64,000 nt of DNA, from NCBI RefSeq assembly GCF_003437535.1, contig NZ_QSQT01000010.1, forward strand, positions 1 to 64,000. Reading direction: 5' to 3'. This DNA is from Phocaeicola plebeius. Its GTDB lineage: Bacteria; Bacteroidota; Bacteroidia; Bacteroidales; Bacteroidaceae. Below the pieces are notes generated by a model. That model worked only from the letters and a program-made list of their open reading frames with translations. It searched no databases and was not told where the DNA came from. Made by a program: the position numbers and the translations under genes. This document shows, one piece after another, positions 45,933 to 53,728 of this stretch; within the stretch, counting starts at the first letter, position 1, and each line of letters opens with the position of its first letter.

Positions 45933-45940
45933 TATATTTG
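45933..45940 (+). promoter_or_regulatory. -7 box of the regulator operon
   Basis: TATATTTG, 24 bp before the XRE start codon; no clear TTG at -33, so it may be weak or activated. Confidence 0.55.
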
Positions 45941-45963
45941 CGAAATAAACAAACCGTTTAATT

Positions 45964-46209
45964 ATGAATTTTAGAATAAAAGAAATTTGCAGAGAAAAAG
46001 GTATAATGCTTAAAGACCTTGCAAGCATGATAGGTATTACAGAGGTTGGACTATCTAAATCTCTGAATGGAAACCCTAATATAAGCCGACTAGAAGAGAT
46101 TGCAACTGCTTTAGATGTGCCTGTAACGGACCTATTTGATAAGCCCAAAGAGGGAGTGATACGTTGTCCTCATTGTGGAAAGGAAATCAAGTTAAATCCA
46201 GAAGTCTAA
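45964..46209 (+). CDS. XRE-family regulator with C-terminal zinc motif
   Basis: 81 aa. A Cro/C1-type HTH (IKEICREKGIMLKDLASMIG, TEVGLSKSLNGNPNISRLEE) is followed by a short tail VIRCPHCGKEIKLNP with one C..C pair, able to hold metal as a dimer. It probably binds the adjacent dyads and controls the amidoligase operon and itself. Confidence 0.85.
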   Translation: MNFRIKEICREKGIMLKDLASMIGITEVGLSKSLNGNPNISRLEEIATALDVPVTDLFDKPKEGVIRCPHCGKEIKLNPEV

Positions 46210-46226
46210 TTTTTAAATGTAATTCT

Positions 46227-46640
46227 ATGATAGATGTTTTATCCATTATAATACTGATTTTTAGTATCCTACAGATTATTCTTTTTTTCAAGGTTTGGGT
46301 TATGACGAATAATGTAAATGCGATCAAAAGCTGTATTGTTCAAAAACAGACGGTTGAAGATTTGCTGATAAGGGAGGCTCAAATTTTGACTTTGAAAGGA
46401 GAGATAGAAGAAGCGAGGCTCAGATATTTTAGAGCGTTTTATCTCAGTGTTATTGAACTCTATGAAAAAGCACAGAAAGAATATGAAACACAAAAAGATA
46501 TGAAGAATGAATTCTATGAAAACAAGTATAAAAATATAGTCCGCTATTTTGAAGAAAGATTAAGTAAAATAGGTGGAACTCTGGATAAGGAAAAATTCGA
46601 TTCTTTTAAAAAAGTAAATACGTTAATTTCTCCGATATAA
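46227..46640 (+). CDS. Membrane-anchored coiled-coil protein
   Basis: 137 aa: one N-terminal membrane helix (IIILIFSILQIILFFKVWVM), then a charged helical region (REAQILTLKGEIEEARLRYF to YFEERLSKIGG). Not recognised. It lies between the regulator and the HD-Hsp90 gene on the same strand and may serve that system, for example as a membrane partner. Confidence 0.68.
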   Translation: MIDVLSIIILIFSILQIILFFKVWVMTNNVNAIKSCIVQKQTVEDLLIREAQILTLKGEIEEARLRYFRAFYLSVIELYEKAQKEYETQKDMKNEFYENKYKNIVRYFEERLSKIGGTLDKEKFDSFKKVNTLISPI

Positions 46641-46781
46641 GTTCTATCTATAAGTAGAAGATATAATAGGTATCATTTCGAAAAACATGTGTAAGCTGAG
46701 TGATAATTCTCTATAGACTTATTCGTTTGGAGATTTGAGCAAATTCTTGGAATTAAAGTAAAGTCTTAAAAAAGTATTACT
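46641..46781 (+). other. Leader of the HD-Hsp90 gene
   Basis: 141 bp without a gene. I see no consensus promoter or terminator, so the large gene probably shares the upstream transcript. Confidence 0.4.
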
Positions 46782-49397
46782 ATGAATTATGAAAGTACAA
46801 CTCTTTGGCAAAAGACATTAGCCAGACAATTAGAACCAGATGTAAACGATAAAGAAAGAGAAATCCTAAGAGTAGAGTTTGAACATTTCAGAGAACGTGC
46901 AAAAATACTTGCTTCCGAAATAAATAGAACTTTACCAGAATTTACCGTACATGATATTTCACACATTGATGCTTTATGGGATACTGCAGAATTGGTTACA
47001 AAAGACTATACGGACTTAAATCCTGCAGAAGCGTTTGTTCTAGGTGGAGCATTTTTAATACATGATTTAGGAATGGGATTAGCTGCATTCCCTAATGGAA
47101 TTGAGGAATTAAAGAGCAGTAATCTTTGGAAAGATGTTGTATCATCATTACTAAGAAAGGAATTAGATCGTCCTGCAAAACCTGATGAAATTAAAAATTT
47201 AGATTCTCGAATAGAAAAAATAGCAACTGAACAAGTTTTAAGACAGCTACACGCACAACAGGCTGGGAAATTAGCGCAGATTTCTTGGACAGATGACAAC
47301 GGAAGCGAAATATTTCTAATAAATAATCCTGAATTAAGAAGTTCTTATGGGCAGATTATAGGATTAATAGCTTATAGCCATTGGTGGCCAGTAGATGAAT
47401 TAGAAAATAGATTAGGAACTACATTAGGAGCTCCTGGAAATTTCCCTATAAATTGGACGATAGATGTCATAAAATTAGCTTGCATTTTGAGAATCGCTGA
47501 TGCAATTCAAATAGATGATAGACGAGCACCAAAGTTCTTAAGAGCAATTAGAAAACCAAAAGGGTATTCGGATTTGCATTGGAACTTTCAGCAGAAACTA
47601 TACCAACCTCGATTGGAGCGTAATAGATTAGTGTACACATCCAAATCGCCATTTAGTATAAATGAAATAGATAGCTGGTGGGTATGTTATGACACATTAA
47701 GAATGATTGATAAAGAGTTGAAAGAAGTGGATTCCTTATTGGCTGATACAAATAGACCAAGATTAAATCCAATAGGAGTTGCTTCCATTGAGTCTCCAAA
47801 TAGAATTTCAAAATTAATAAAAGTTGACGGGTGGAGCCCTGTTGATACACAAATAAAAGTAACAAATGTTGCGAAGCTAGTAAATAGCCTGGGTGGAAAA
47901 TATTTATATGGAGACAACGCTACAGTTCCTTTAAGAGAGTTGATTCAAAATGCTTCAGATGCAATAAGAGCAAGAAGATTATTAGAAAATGAAAAACAAG
48001 ATTTCGGAGACATACGGGTTCGAACAGGTAAAGATGAGAATGGATTTTATATAGAAGTTGAAGATAACGGAGTTGGTATGTCTCCCAAAGTCTTAACGGG
48101 ACCTTTTCTTGACTTTGGCGAATCATTTTGGGGGTCTTCTTTAATGCATGAAGAATTACCTGGTTTAGAGAGTAAGGGATTTCTTTCTACAGGGAAATAT
48201 GGAATTGGATTTTATTCTGTATTTATGTGGGGAAAGAAAGTTTCTGTATATACAAAAAGATTTGATCAAGGAAGAGAACAAACAACTGTCTTAGAGTTTA
48301 ATAATGGGGTTTATTCTAGACCAATACTCAGAAATGCTGTAGTTGATGAATGTATAAAAGATGGCGGAACTAAAATTAGAGTATGGTTTTCAGATGGAAA
48401 GAATATACAAACATTACTCTTGAGACATCATTTATCTAATCTTAAAGAAGTAATACTATCATTATGTCCAAGTCTAGATTGTAATCTTTTCTTTGAAGAT
48501 AAGCCGAATAAATTAATAAAAGCTAATGACTGGAAAACAATTCCACCGTTAAAACTTATCAGAAGAATTATTGGAGAATCTAAATTCAAATCTTTAGATA
48601 AAGAATCGCAAGATTCTATAACTGCACTAAGTAAGAATATGCGACTTTTAAAAGAAGAAGATGGAAGTATCGTAGGAAGATTATTCTTACATCCTATAGG
48701 ATATAAAAATTTTAGACATGAATGCATTGAAGGAGCTGTAACAATAGGTGGACTATATGCTTCAGGGTTATCCGGCTTGTTTGGTATTTTAATTGGAGAA
48801 AGTGATAGAGCGTCAAGGCACGTTGGTATTCCTATTGTATCTGATAAAATATTAAAAGAATGGGCGGAAGAGCAAGCTGTATTATTATCAAATGACAAAC
48901 TTCCATCTTCTATTGAAGCTGATTGCGCTTCTTTAATTAGAGCTGTAAAAGGAAATCCTATCGGATTAAAATATGCTACAAATAAAGATGGTTGGATTAA
49001 TAATGACGAACTTAGAGAAATGATAAGTCATGGGAAATTTGATGAATATATAATAGTTCAAGACGCAGCAATATATCATTATGAATCAAAAAATAAATGT
49101 AAAATTCAATTAAATGAAAACGTTATATACACAGAAATGGGAATTCCCGGAATATTACAATGTCATGACTTTATAAATCCTATATTTTGGCCTCATTTCA
49201 ATGAATTTGACTCAGCAAGTCTTAGAGGATTAGTGATAGAAATAATTGCAAATGCTTGGAATTTAAATGTGAAAGATATTAAAAATAATTCGGATTTCTC
49301 TACTGATGAAAAAAGGTACTCCGCAGAAATTGGAACAGCAAATGGTATTCCTGTAATAATTAAAGATGTTGATATAATTCGCCGAACAAAAAAATAA
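46782..49397 (+). CDS. HD-domain and Hsp90-like ATPase fusion, probable defence protein
   Basis: 871 aa. An N-terminal HD phosphohydrolase-like domain has HDISH at 57-61, HD at 94-95, H200 and D240. The GHKL/Hsp90 ATPase follows: N-box RELIQNASDA (E386, N390), EDNGVGMS (D428) and lid GKYGIGFYS (471-479), very close to HtpG. The middle/C-terminal part (about 500-871) is not a normal Hsp90 client domain. HD plus Hsp90-like ATPases have been proposed as conflict-system effectors. It is AT-rich, downstream of an XRE regulator and closed by its own terminator, as expected for a lysogenic-conversion gene. Confidence 0.8.
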   Translation: MNYESTTLWQKTLARQLEPDVNDKEREILRVEFEHFRERAKILASEINRTLPEFTVHDISHIDALWDTAELVTKDYTDLNPAEAFVLGGAFLIHDLGMGLAAFPNGIEELKSSNLWKDVVSSLLRKELDRPAKPDEIKNLDSRIEKIATEQVLRQLHAQQAGKLAQISWTDDNGSEIFLINNPELRSSYGQIIGLIAYSHWWPVDELENRLGTTLGAPGNFPINWTIDVIKLACILRIADAIQIDDRRAPKFLRAIRKPKGYSDLHWNFQQKLYQPRLERNRLVYTSKSPFSINEIDSWWVCYDTLRMIDKELKEVDSLLADTNRPRLNPIGVASIESPNRISKLIKVDGWSPVDTQIKVTNVAKLVNSLGGKYLYGDNATVPLRELIQNASDAIRARRLLENEKQDFGDIRVRTGKDENGFYIEVEDNGVGMSPKVLTGPFLDFGESFWGSSLMHEELPGLESKGFLSTGKYGIGFYSVFMWGKKVSVYTKRFDQGREQTTVLEFNNGVYSRPILRNAVVDECIKDGGTKIRVWFSDGKNIQTLLLRHHLSNLKEVILSLCPSLDCNLFFEDKPNKLIKANDWKTIPPLKLIRRIIGESKFKSLDKESQDSITALSKNMRLLKEEDGSIVGRLFLHPIGYKNFRHECIEGAVTIGGLYASGLSGLFGILIGESDRASRHVGIPIVSDKILKEWAEEQAVLLSNDKLPSSIEADCASLIRAVKGNPIGLKYATNKDGWINNDELREMISHGKFDEYIIVQDAAIYHYESKNKCKIQLNENVIYTEMGIPGILQCHDFINPIFWPHFNEFDSASLRGLVIEIIANAWNLNVKDIKNNSDFSTDEKRYSAEIGTANGIPVIIKDVDIIRRTKK

Positions 49398-49400
49398 GTA

Positions 49401-49431
49401 AAAGCCGGAAGCATAACGCTCCGGCTTTTTT
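49401..49431. terminator. Bidirectional terminator
   Basis: AGCCGGA/TCCGGCT stem, six T on the plus side and T-rich sequence on the minus side. It separates the converging HD-Hsp90 and replication-side transcripts. Confidence 0.82.
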
Positions 49432-49453
49432 ACTTGATTAGTTCTTTTACTAA

Positions 49454-49687
49454 TTACCCATCATTAAGTCCCATGTAAGTACGTTTTGAAACTTGTGTAT
49501 TCCAACTGGTTCCACTTCTATTAAAGCTCCCAAGATACCTGCCTGCAATCCTATTTACAAGATTATTAGGATTGTCAGAGTTACTTCCATAACGCTGTTG
49601 AGCTAATCTGTCGGCTTGTCGAACTATTTCCCAACCTGATTTTGTTCTTCTTCTGACTCGGCTTTAAAATTTAAATTTGTTAGACAT
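49454..49687 (-). CDS. Small basic prot. gene interrupted by in-frame TAA (copy B)
   Basis: ATG opens seven codons (MSNKFKF), then TAA (49666-49664), and the same frame continues 69 codons: SRVRRRTKSGWEIVRQ, a basic helical body and KRTYMGLNDG. From the TAA to the YMG near its end, no ATG, GTG or TTG exists in this frame, so normal initiation cannot make the protein. It is clearly related to the 41812-42069 gene. It is last in its operon before the bidirectional terminator. Confidence 0.6.
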
Positions 49688-49731
49688 AAAAATTTAAGCA
49701 TAGGGACTTTATCCCCATTAGAAACATTCTG

Positions 49732-50169
49732 TTACTTGATTAGTCCTTTGACCTTCAACCTTTCCAATATCTGATTGTAAAGATACTCTATATCCTGTCG
49801 GAAATCCTTATACTGCTGGTAGATAAAGGAAACATCAGCGATATTGTTTGATATTACACATGGGGAGACATCTGGGAACACACCGGAAATCTCTGCGCGG
49901 ATACCGTTCGGCAGCCGTCCGCCGGCAAGCACACTAGGGGCGAATAAGAACAACACGATAAAGAGGAACTTCTTTCGCTGGGTGACGCTATCTGGATTGG
50001 GAGGACAGGCCATTCCAGAGAGAATCTCCTTAAACCATTCATAAATTTCCGGAATGAGAGAAAAATCGGTAAGGATGGGGGAGGATAACTCCTGCTCACG
50101 TTCAGATAACCTTGATTTCTGTTCACGTATTGATTTCAACTCCACGATTGATGAAAATTCTTTTGTCAT
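49732..50169 (-). CDS. Putative HTH regulator-like phage protein
   Basis: 145 aa. An N-terminal charged helix is followed by RKKFLFIVLFLFAPSVLAGG, RLPNGIRAEISGVFPDVSPC and VISNNIADVSFIYQQYKDFR. The second half could be an HTH like Mor/sigma-type phage activators (recollection, weak). The sequence is hydrophobic at 68-85. Function unproven. Confidence 0.5.
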   Translation of the reverse strand: MTKEFSSIVELKSIREQKSRLSEREQELSSPILTDFSLIPEIYEWFKEILSGMACPPNPDSVTQRKKFLFIVLFLFAPSVLAGGRLPNGIRAEISGVFPDVSPCVISNNIADVSFIYQQYKDFRQDIEYLYNQILERLKVKGLIK

Positions 50170-50196
50170 AGCACGATTTATTTAGTTGGAAATTCT

Positions 50197-50204
50197 TATA
50201 TTTG
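50197..50204 (+). promoter_or_regulatory. sRNA -7 box
   Basis: TATATTTG, an exact TAnnTTTG match, 4-7 nt before the first seed. The -33 position lacks TTG. Confidence 0.5.
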
Positions 50205-50207
50205 CAT

Positions 50208-50260
50208 CATAATCGTGTGGGGGAGTTGGCTTCTAATCGTGTGGGCTGGCTCCCTTTTTT
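50208..50260 (+). ncRNA. Candidate antisense sRNA with two identical seeds
   Basis: A short RNA between a -7 box and an intrinsic terminator, with no gene on its own strand nearby. It carries AATCGTGTGG twice, at 50211-50220 and 50235-50244; the second copy fills the terminator loop. The 10-bp terminator stem (50221-50230 with 50245-50254) uses three G-U pairs that would be mismatches on the other strand, then six U. CATAATCGTGTG is complementary to the start-codon regions of four minus-strand genes (44025, 45775, 62652 and 63748, the last with one G-U). Confidence 0.62.
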
Positions 50261-50263
50261 ATT

Positions 50264-50620
50264 TTATGCCAAGTGATATGCATTCAGGATGGCGAAAGCG
50301 TAGACGATGATCGTTACCAGACTGTCCAGGAACACCGCCCATGCTCCTAGCTTTTGGATCTGGCTGAAGCTCATGACCAGGACAACAAGGAAACACACCC
50401 ACTGGCTTGAAAACAATCCCATCCCCAGCAATAAAAGTCCGATGGTATCCATGAATAATGCAACATGAAGCCATGGATGCGCCATCAGATACCATCTTTT
50501 TGCTGTCTTATCTAGGTCCTGAAAGACTTTTGCATGTTGATATAGGGATTTACATCTGAACAGCTTCACAAGCTCGTACAGGGCTTGTATGATGATTAAG
50601 GCGTAGAATGCGTGTTTCAT
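50264..50620 (-). CDS. Four-helix membrane protein
   Basis: 118 aa with helices FYALIIIQALYELVKLF, HVALFMDTIGLLLLGMGLF, WVCFLVVLVMSFSQI and FLDSLVTIIVYAFAIL. Not recognised. Its stop codon lies 4 nt past the sRNA terminator on the opposite strand. Confidence 0.65.
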   Translation of the reverse strand: MKHAFYALIIIQALYELVKLFRCKSLYQHAKVFQDLDKTAKRWYLMAHPWLHVALFMDTIGLLLLGMGLFSSQWVCFLVVLVMSFSQIQKLGAWAVFLDSLVTIIVYAFAILNAYHLA

Positions 50621-50622
50621 GG

Positions 50623-50937
50623 TCAGTAGCTTTTATCTCCGTGCTTATACGGACGAAGTTCATTGTATTTCATTTTCTGCTTGATGTGCCAGAAGATGTC
50701 GATATTTCTGTCCCGGCAGAAAGCGAATATCTCATTCAGGAGGATAAATGGTTCATCCCTGTAGAAGTTGTCGGTGACATAGACACAGATTCTAAACATG
50801 GACTCCGTGAAGGTCATATCAGAGTAATCTTCCGTATCGCTTCCTTCGTAGTCGAAGCTATCTAAATCATATCCTCTCAATCCGGCCAAATCCTTAGCCA
50901 TCTGGAACAAGTCATCTATACTTTCCTGCTTTTCCAT
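50623..50937 (-). CDS. MazG-like/all-alpha NTP pyrophosphohydrolase-like protein
   Basis: 104 aa. Its end, WHIKQKMKYNELRPYKHGDKSY, resembles the closing KM.YN..R...HGK.Y motif of phage all-alpha NTP-PPases, and an acidic patch precedes it. Metal-binding E..E motifs are not obvious, so activity is uncertain. Confidence 0.45.
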   Translation of the reverse strand: MEKQESIDDLFQMAKDLAGLRGYDLDSFDYEGSDTEDYSDMTFTESMFRICVYVTDNFYRDEPFILLNEIFAFCRDRNIDIFWHIKQKMKYNELRPYKHGDKSY

Positions 50938-50938
50938 A

Positions 50939-51190
50939 TTATATCGTCGTTACACTATCAAAGTCTTTCCCATACATGATATAGGCTCCACGTTTCCGGA
51001 GTTCGGCCACCAACTGCTCGTTGGTGTATCTGGCCAGCCGTCCATGAAGCCTGTCCTGCTTTCTTCTTTCAGACGTGTGTCTGCTCTCACATAACCGGCA
51101 CCTGCTGGTGTAATGGGTGCCAGATTTCGTTTCATAGGCACGGAACTTCCTTTCCGAAAGGTTCCGGCCACATTCGATACAAACTTTCAT
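50939..51190 (-). CDS. Small zinc-finger protein
   Basis: 83 aa. CIECGRNL and CRLCESRH form a four-Cys zinc site with intervening basic residues, and a helical C terminus (TNEQLVAELRKRGAYI). Likely nucleic-acid binding. It overlaps the pcfJ-like gene. Confidence 0.68.
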   Translation of the reverse strand: MKVCIECGRNLSERKFRAYETKSGTHYTSRCRLCESRHTSERRKQDRLHGRLARYTNEQLVAELRKRGAYIMYGKDFDSVTTI

Positions 51191-52479
51191 GATGCAGACC
51201 TCCTTATCAGTCCCATGTTACGGTTTACCAGTTCGATAATCTTATCATGGTAATCACTCGTTTTATTGCAAACTGCACGGCTTTGGATTATCTTGAAAGT
51301 TTTCAAGTTTACTTCTATTGTCTCTAATCGTTTCCCATTCTTCTGTGCTGTGAGAATAAGGCAATCTTTACGCCTGTAATATTCATTTTGATATACACAA
51401 TGGTGCATTGCCTTTCCTTCCAGGTAGAACTGGGTAACACTTTCCAACGGACGGATTACGATACCCTTATCCTTGATTTCCATTCCCAGAAACGGCTGGA
51501 TTCTTTTGATGAATGACAGAATATCCTGTTTCATTCTGAACATGCGTTCAATCCTTTCCTTTCGTTTCTGTTCAGCCCGAATCTTCGCTTCTATCTTTCT
51601 CTTCTTCTCAACCAGCTTGTCATGCTCTTTCTTCAGGTTCTTAGGGCATACATAGTGAGCGTTATGTGTGTCAAGGTGGAAATAGTCAAGCAAACGAAGA
51701 TAATCATCATACATGGAACCATCCTTGATGATATAGCCGTTACGGTTGCAGATATTCACTACCCACGGATGATAAATACAACCACGATGCATGTAAAAAC
51801 TCAGCATACCATACTGTTTCGTCTTCAATAGCATTTCCGCATACTTGCTTTCTCCTAAAATGGCATGTATCAGCCTGGCCGGAGTAATACCATGGAACGA
51901 AGTACGAAGTCCGTTCCTTCGGAGTATAGGCAGCAACTTTACTTTTGGATATACATATCCGTTTATGTCATAGCAATTATATCCGTAATAATCAACAGAA
52001 TTTTTGATGCTTATAGGCTGTGCGTATATCCAGGCATTCTTACCCATATTCATTGGCCTGGCCATTACTGTTTCTTTCCTGTCCTCAGTTATCCACTGCT
52101 GGCAAACTTCCATGCTATGGTAGAATATTTCCCCCATTTTCATCCCTTTGTGCTTTCCTATTTCCACATGTCTGAGCACCTGAAACTTGTCTACTGCCGT
52201 GACGATAGTCATGTACTCATACTGACACAGCTTTTTCTTCCTGCTGGATTTTATTTCCAGGCGTTCACCGCAGTAAGGACACCGTATGTATCCTTCCTTC
52301 TGTCCGGTTGTGTCTACCCACATCTTTCCACATTCACTGCACCACATTTCATCCTTACAGCGGTAAGCATTATGCGGAAAACAATGCTTCTTTCCCCACC
52401 GTATTTGGGCATCTGTTATTTCTGGCAGCTTACTGCTCAATTCAGCTACCAGCCTTTCACGTTTTGTCCTTGGTCTCAT
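51187..52479 (-). CDS. PcfJ-like protein
   Basis: 430 aa. An N-terminal zinc ribbon (WCSECGKMW, IRCPYCGERL) is followed by a long middle region and a C-terminal PcfJ domain (VIRPLESVTQFYLEGKAMHH, ETIEVNLKTFKIIQSRA). PcfJ is known from conjugative plasmids and phages but its role is unclear. It overlaps pcfK by 4 nt. Confidence 0.78.
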   Translation of the reverse strand: MRPRTKRERLVAELSSKLPEITDAQIRWGKKHCFPHNAYRCKDEMWCSECGKMWVDTTGQKEGYIRCPYCGERLEIKSSRKKKLCQYEYMTIVTAVDKFQVLRHVEIGKHKGMKMGEIFYHSMEVCQQWITEDRKETVMARPMNMGKNAWIYAQPISIKNSVDYYGYNCYDINGYVYPKVKLLPILRRNGLRTSFHGITPARLIHAILGESKYAEMLLKTKQYGMLSFYMHRGCIYHPWVVNICNRNGYIIKDGSMYDDYLRLLDYFHLDTHNAHYVCPKNLKKEHDKLVEKKRKIEAKIRAEQKRKERIERMFRMKQDILSFIKRIQPFLGMEIKDKGIVIRPLESVTQFYLEGKAMHHCVYQNEYYRRKDCLILTAQKNGKRLETIEVNLKTFKIIQSRAVCNKTSDYHDKIIELVNRNMGLIRRSAS

Positions 52480-52856
52480 AGTTCTCCGAATAATGAAAGT
52501 TGCAGACTGTTATCATCACCTCTCTTGCGTTTCGGCTGCGGCTTTAATTGTGGTTTTGGTTGCTCTGCTTTCGCAGGTTCAGAAGCCGGAGCCACTACTT
52601 CCACACGTTCCTGCACCTTGTCCACCTTGATGTTATCCTCGTCGTAATAATGGACTGCCCATCCGTATACGGTTGCTTCATCGACACCGACTGCGTTTCC
52701 TCCCTTTGCCAGCTTTCTGGCTTTCGAGTAGATATACTTGATACATTCCTCGATACTCTTGTCCGCTTTCCTGTAGGTTTCGGCAAAGAGAGAATCAGTC
52801 TTTGCACGATTCTCCAAATACGCCTGGATTGTTGTTTCAAAATTTGAACTTGACAT
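52476..52856 (-). CDS. PcfK-like protein
   Basis: 126 aa. Helical N-terminal domain (TIQAYLENRAKTDSLFAETY, ECIKYIYSKARKLAKGGNAV, VYGWAVHYYDED) as in PcfK, then a Pro/Lys/Gln linker and a C-terminal SLQLSLFGEL that looks like a beta-clamp-binding peptide (QLSLF). It is translated together with PcfJ. Confidence 0.75.
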   Translation of the reverse strand: MSSSNFETTIQAYLENRAKTDSLFAETYRKADKSIEECIKYIYSKARKLAKGGNAVGVDEATVYGWAVHYYDEDNIKVDKVQERVEVVAPASEPAKAEQPKPQLKPQPKRKRGDDNSLQLSLFGEL

Positions 52857-52868
52857 AATAGTATTATT

Positions 52869-53102
52869 TTAGTTCCATCTTTGAGGTCGGTTGTTGATTC
52901 TCTCCAAGTAAGCAGCTATCTTCTTCTCAGCATCCTCACCGTTACGGACGAAAATTCGCGTCCGTGTCTTGTCGCCTGGGATAGCTACATACTTTCCATG
53001 TTTCTCCAGTTCCCGATGCTGGGCGATTTTCAGTTCGGTTCCAGAAGGGTTCTTCTCCAAATCCACTTTACGTGGAAGCATTGGGTCATTTTCCGTTATC
53101 AT
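52869..53102 (-). CDS. Hypothetical phage protein
   Basis: 77 aa, basic, with LPRKVDLEKNPSGTELKIAQ and DKTRTRIFVRNGEDAEKKIA. No family recognised. Confidence 0.6.
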   Translation of the reverse strand: MITENDPMLPRKVDLEKNPSGTELKIAQHRELEKHGKYVAIPGDKTRTRIFVRNGEDAEKKIAAYLERINNRPQRWN

Positions 53103-53545
53103 TTTGCAAGATATTTGTTGATTATGTTACTCACTACAAGTCCGGCTTCATCACACATCCCGGCAAAGTTGTCAGACAGTGAAGCGTTTTTCTCTTCATC
53201 CGGTATTCGTACTATGCTTCTCAGTTCTTTCAGTACGCGCTTTACCTGAAAAACTACCTGAGCATCTATTCCGTTTGATTCAAGTTCAGACTGGAACTCC
53301 AGTGCCGCACCCTCAAGTAAGTCTGAGTAGATGAACAGCTTGTGCATCTTGCGAAGCATTTCTACCTTGAACTCCGGTGTATAGTCCTGAAGAAGCTCTC
53401 CCAAGGAATGCGGTTCCAGCTCTCTTTCAAGGGAGTCAATCTTGCTCTTGATTTTCTGTGCTTTGGCAAAGTTCATGGATGAAATCAAGGCGATATACTT
53501 CTTTCTCAGCTCATTGAGCTTTCTTTCTGATTCTTGTCTTGTCAT
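53099..53545 (-). CDS. Helical hypothetical phage protein
   Basis: 148 aa, almost all alpha: a coiled-coil N terminus (ERKLNELRKKYIALISSM, KIKSKIDSLERELEP) and further amphipathic helices. Overlaps both neighbours by 4 nt. Unknown function. Confidence 0.62.
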   Translation of the reverse strand: MTRQESERKLNELRKKYIALISSMNFAKAQKIKSKIDSLERELEPHSLGELLQDYTPEFKVEMLRKMHKLFIYSDLLEGAALEFQSELESNGIDAQVVFQVKRVLKELRSIVRIPDEEKNASLSDNFAGMCDEAGLVVSNIINKYLAK

Positions 53546-53727
53546 TTCTCTACTTTTCTGATGATTAAATACTTTGGCTCACCCTTGCGGAGATTGCTTA
53601 ATGTCTCTTCGTCAACCTCTGCTTCTGTGAGTCCGTTCACGTTCATGTATTGTGGGAGACGGTATTTCTCACGTAGTCTCCTGATCAGGTTCCAGTCACG
53701 AGTTACCCAGTTGATTGTGATTTTCAT
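53542..53727 (-). CDS. Small hypothetical phage protein
   Basis: 61 aa: ITINWVTRDWNLIRRLREKY then VNGLTEAEVDEETLSNLRKG. It sits directly after the DnaC-like gene and may be an HTH-like factor; not recognised. Confidence 0.6.
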   Translation of the reverse strand: MKITINWVTRDWNLIRRLREKYRLPQYMNVNGLTEAEVDEETLSNLRKGEPKYLIIRKVEK

Positions 53728-53728
53728 A

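Noticed and set aside
41812-49687. AAATTTT as a -1 slippery heptamer in the three interrupted genes
   Set aside because: The protein before and after the stop is in the same frame, so a single shift cannot join them; the shared AAATTTT remains unexplained.
50208-50219. Minus-strand mini frame MMQI after the ACACGATT motif
   Set aside because: The terminator stem, G-U pairs and -7 box favour the plus-strand RNA; no downstream protein continues this frame.
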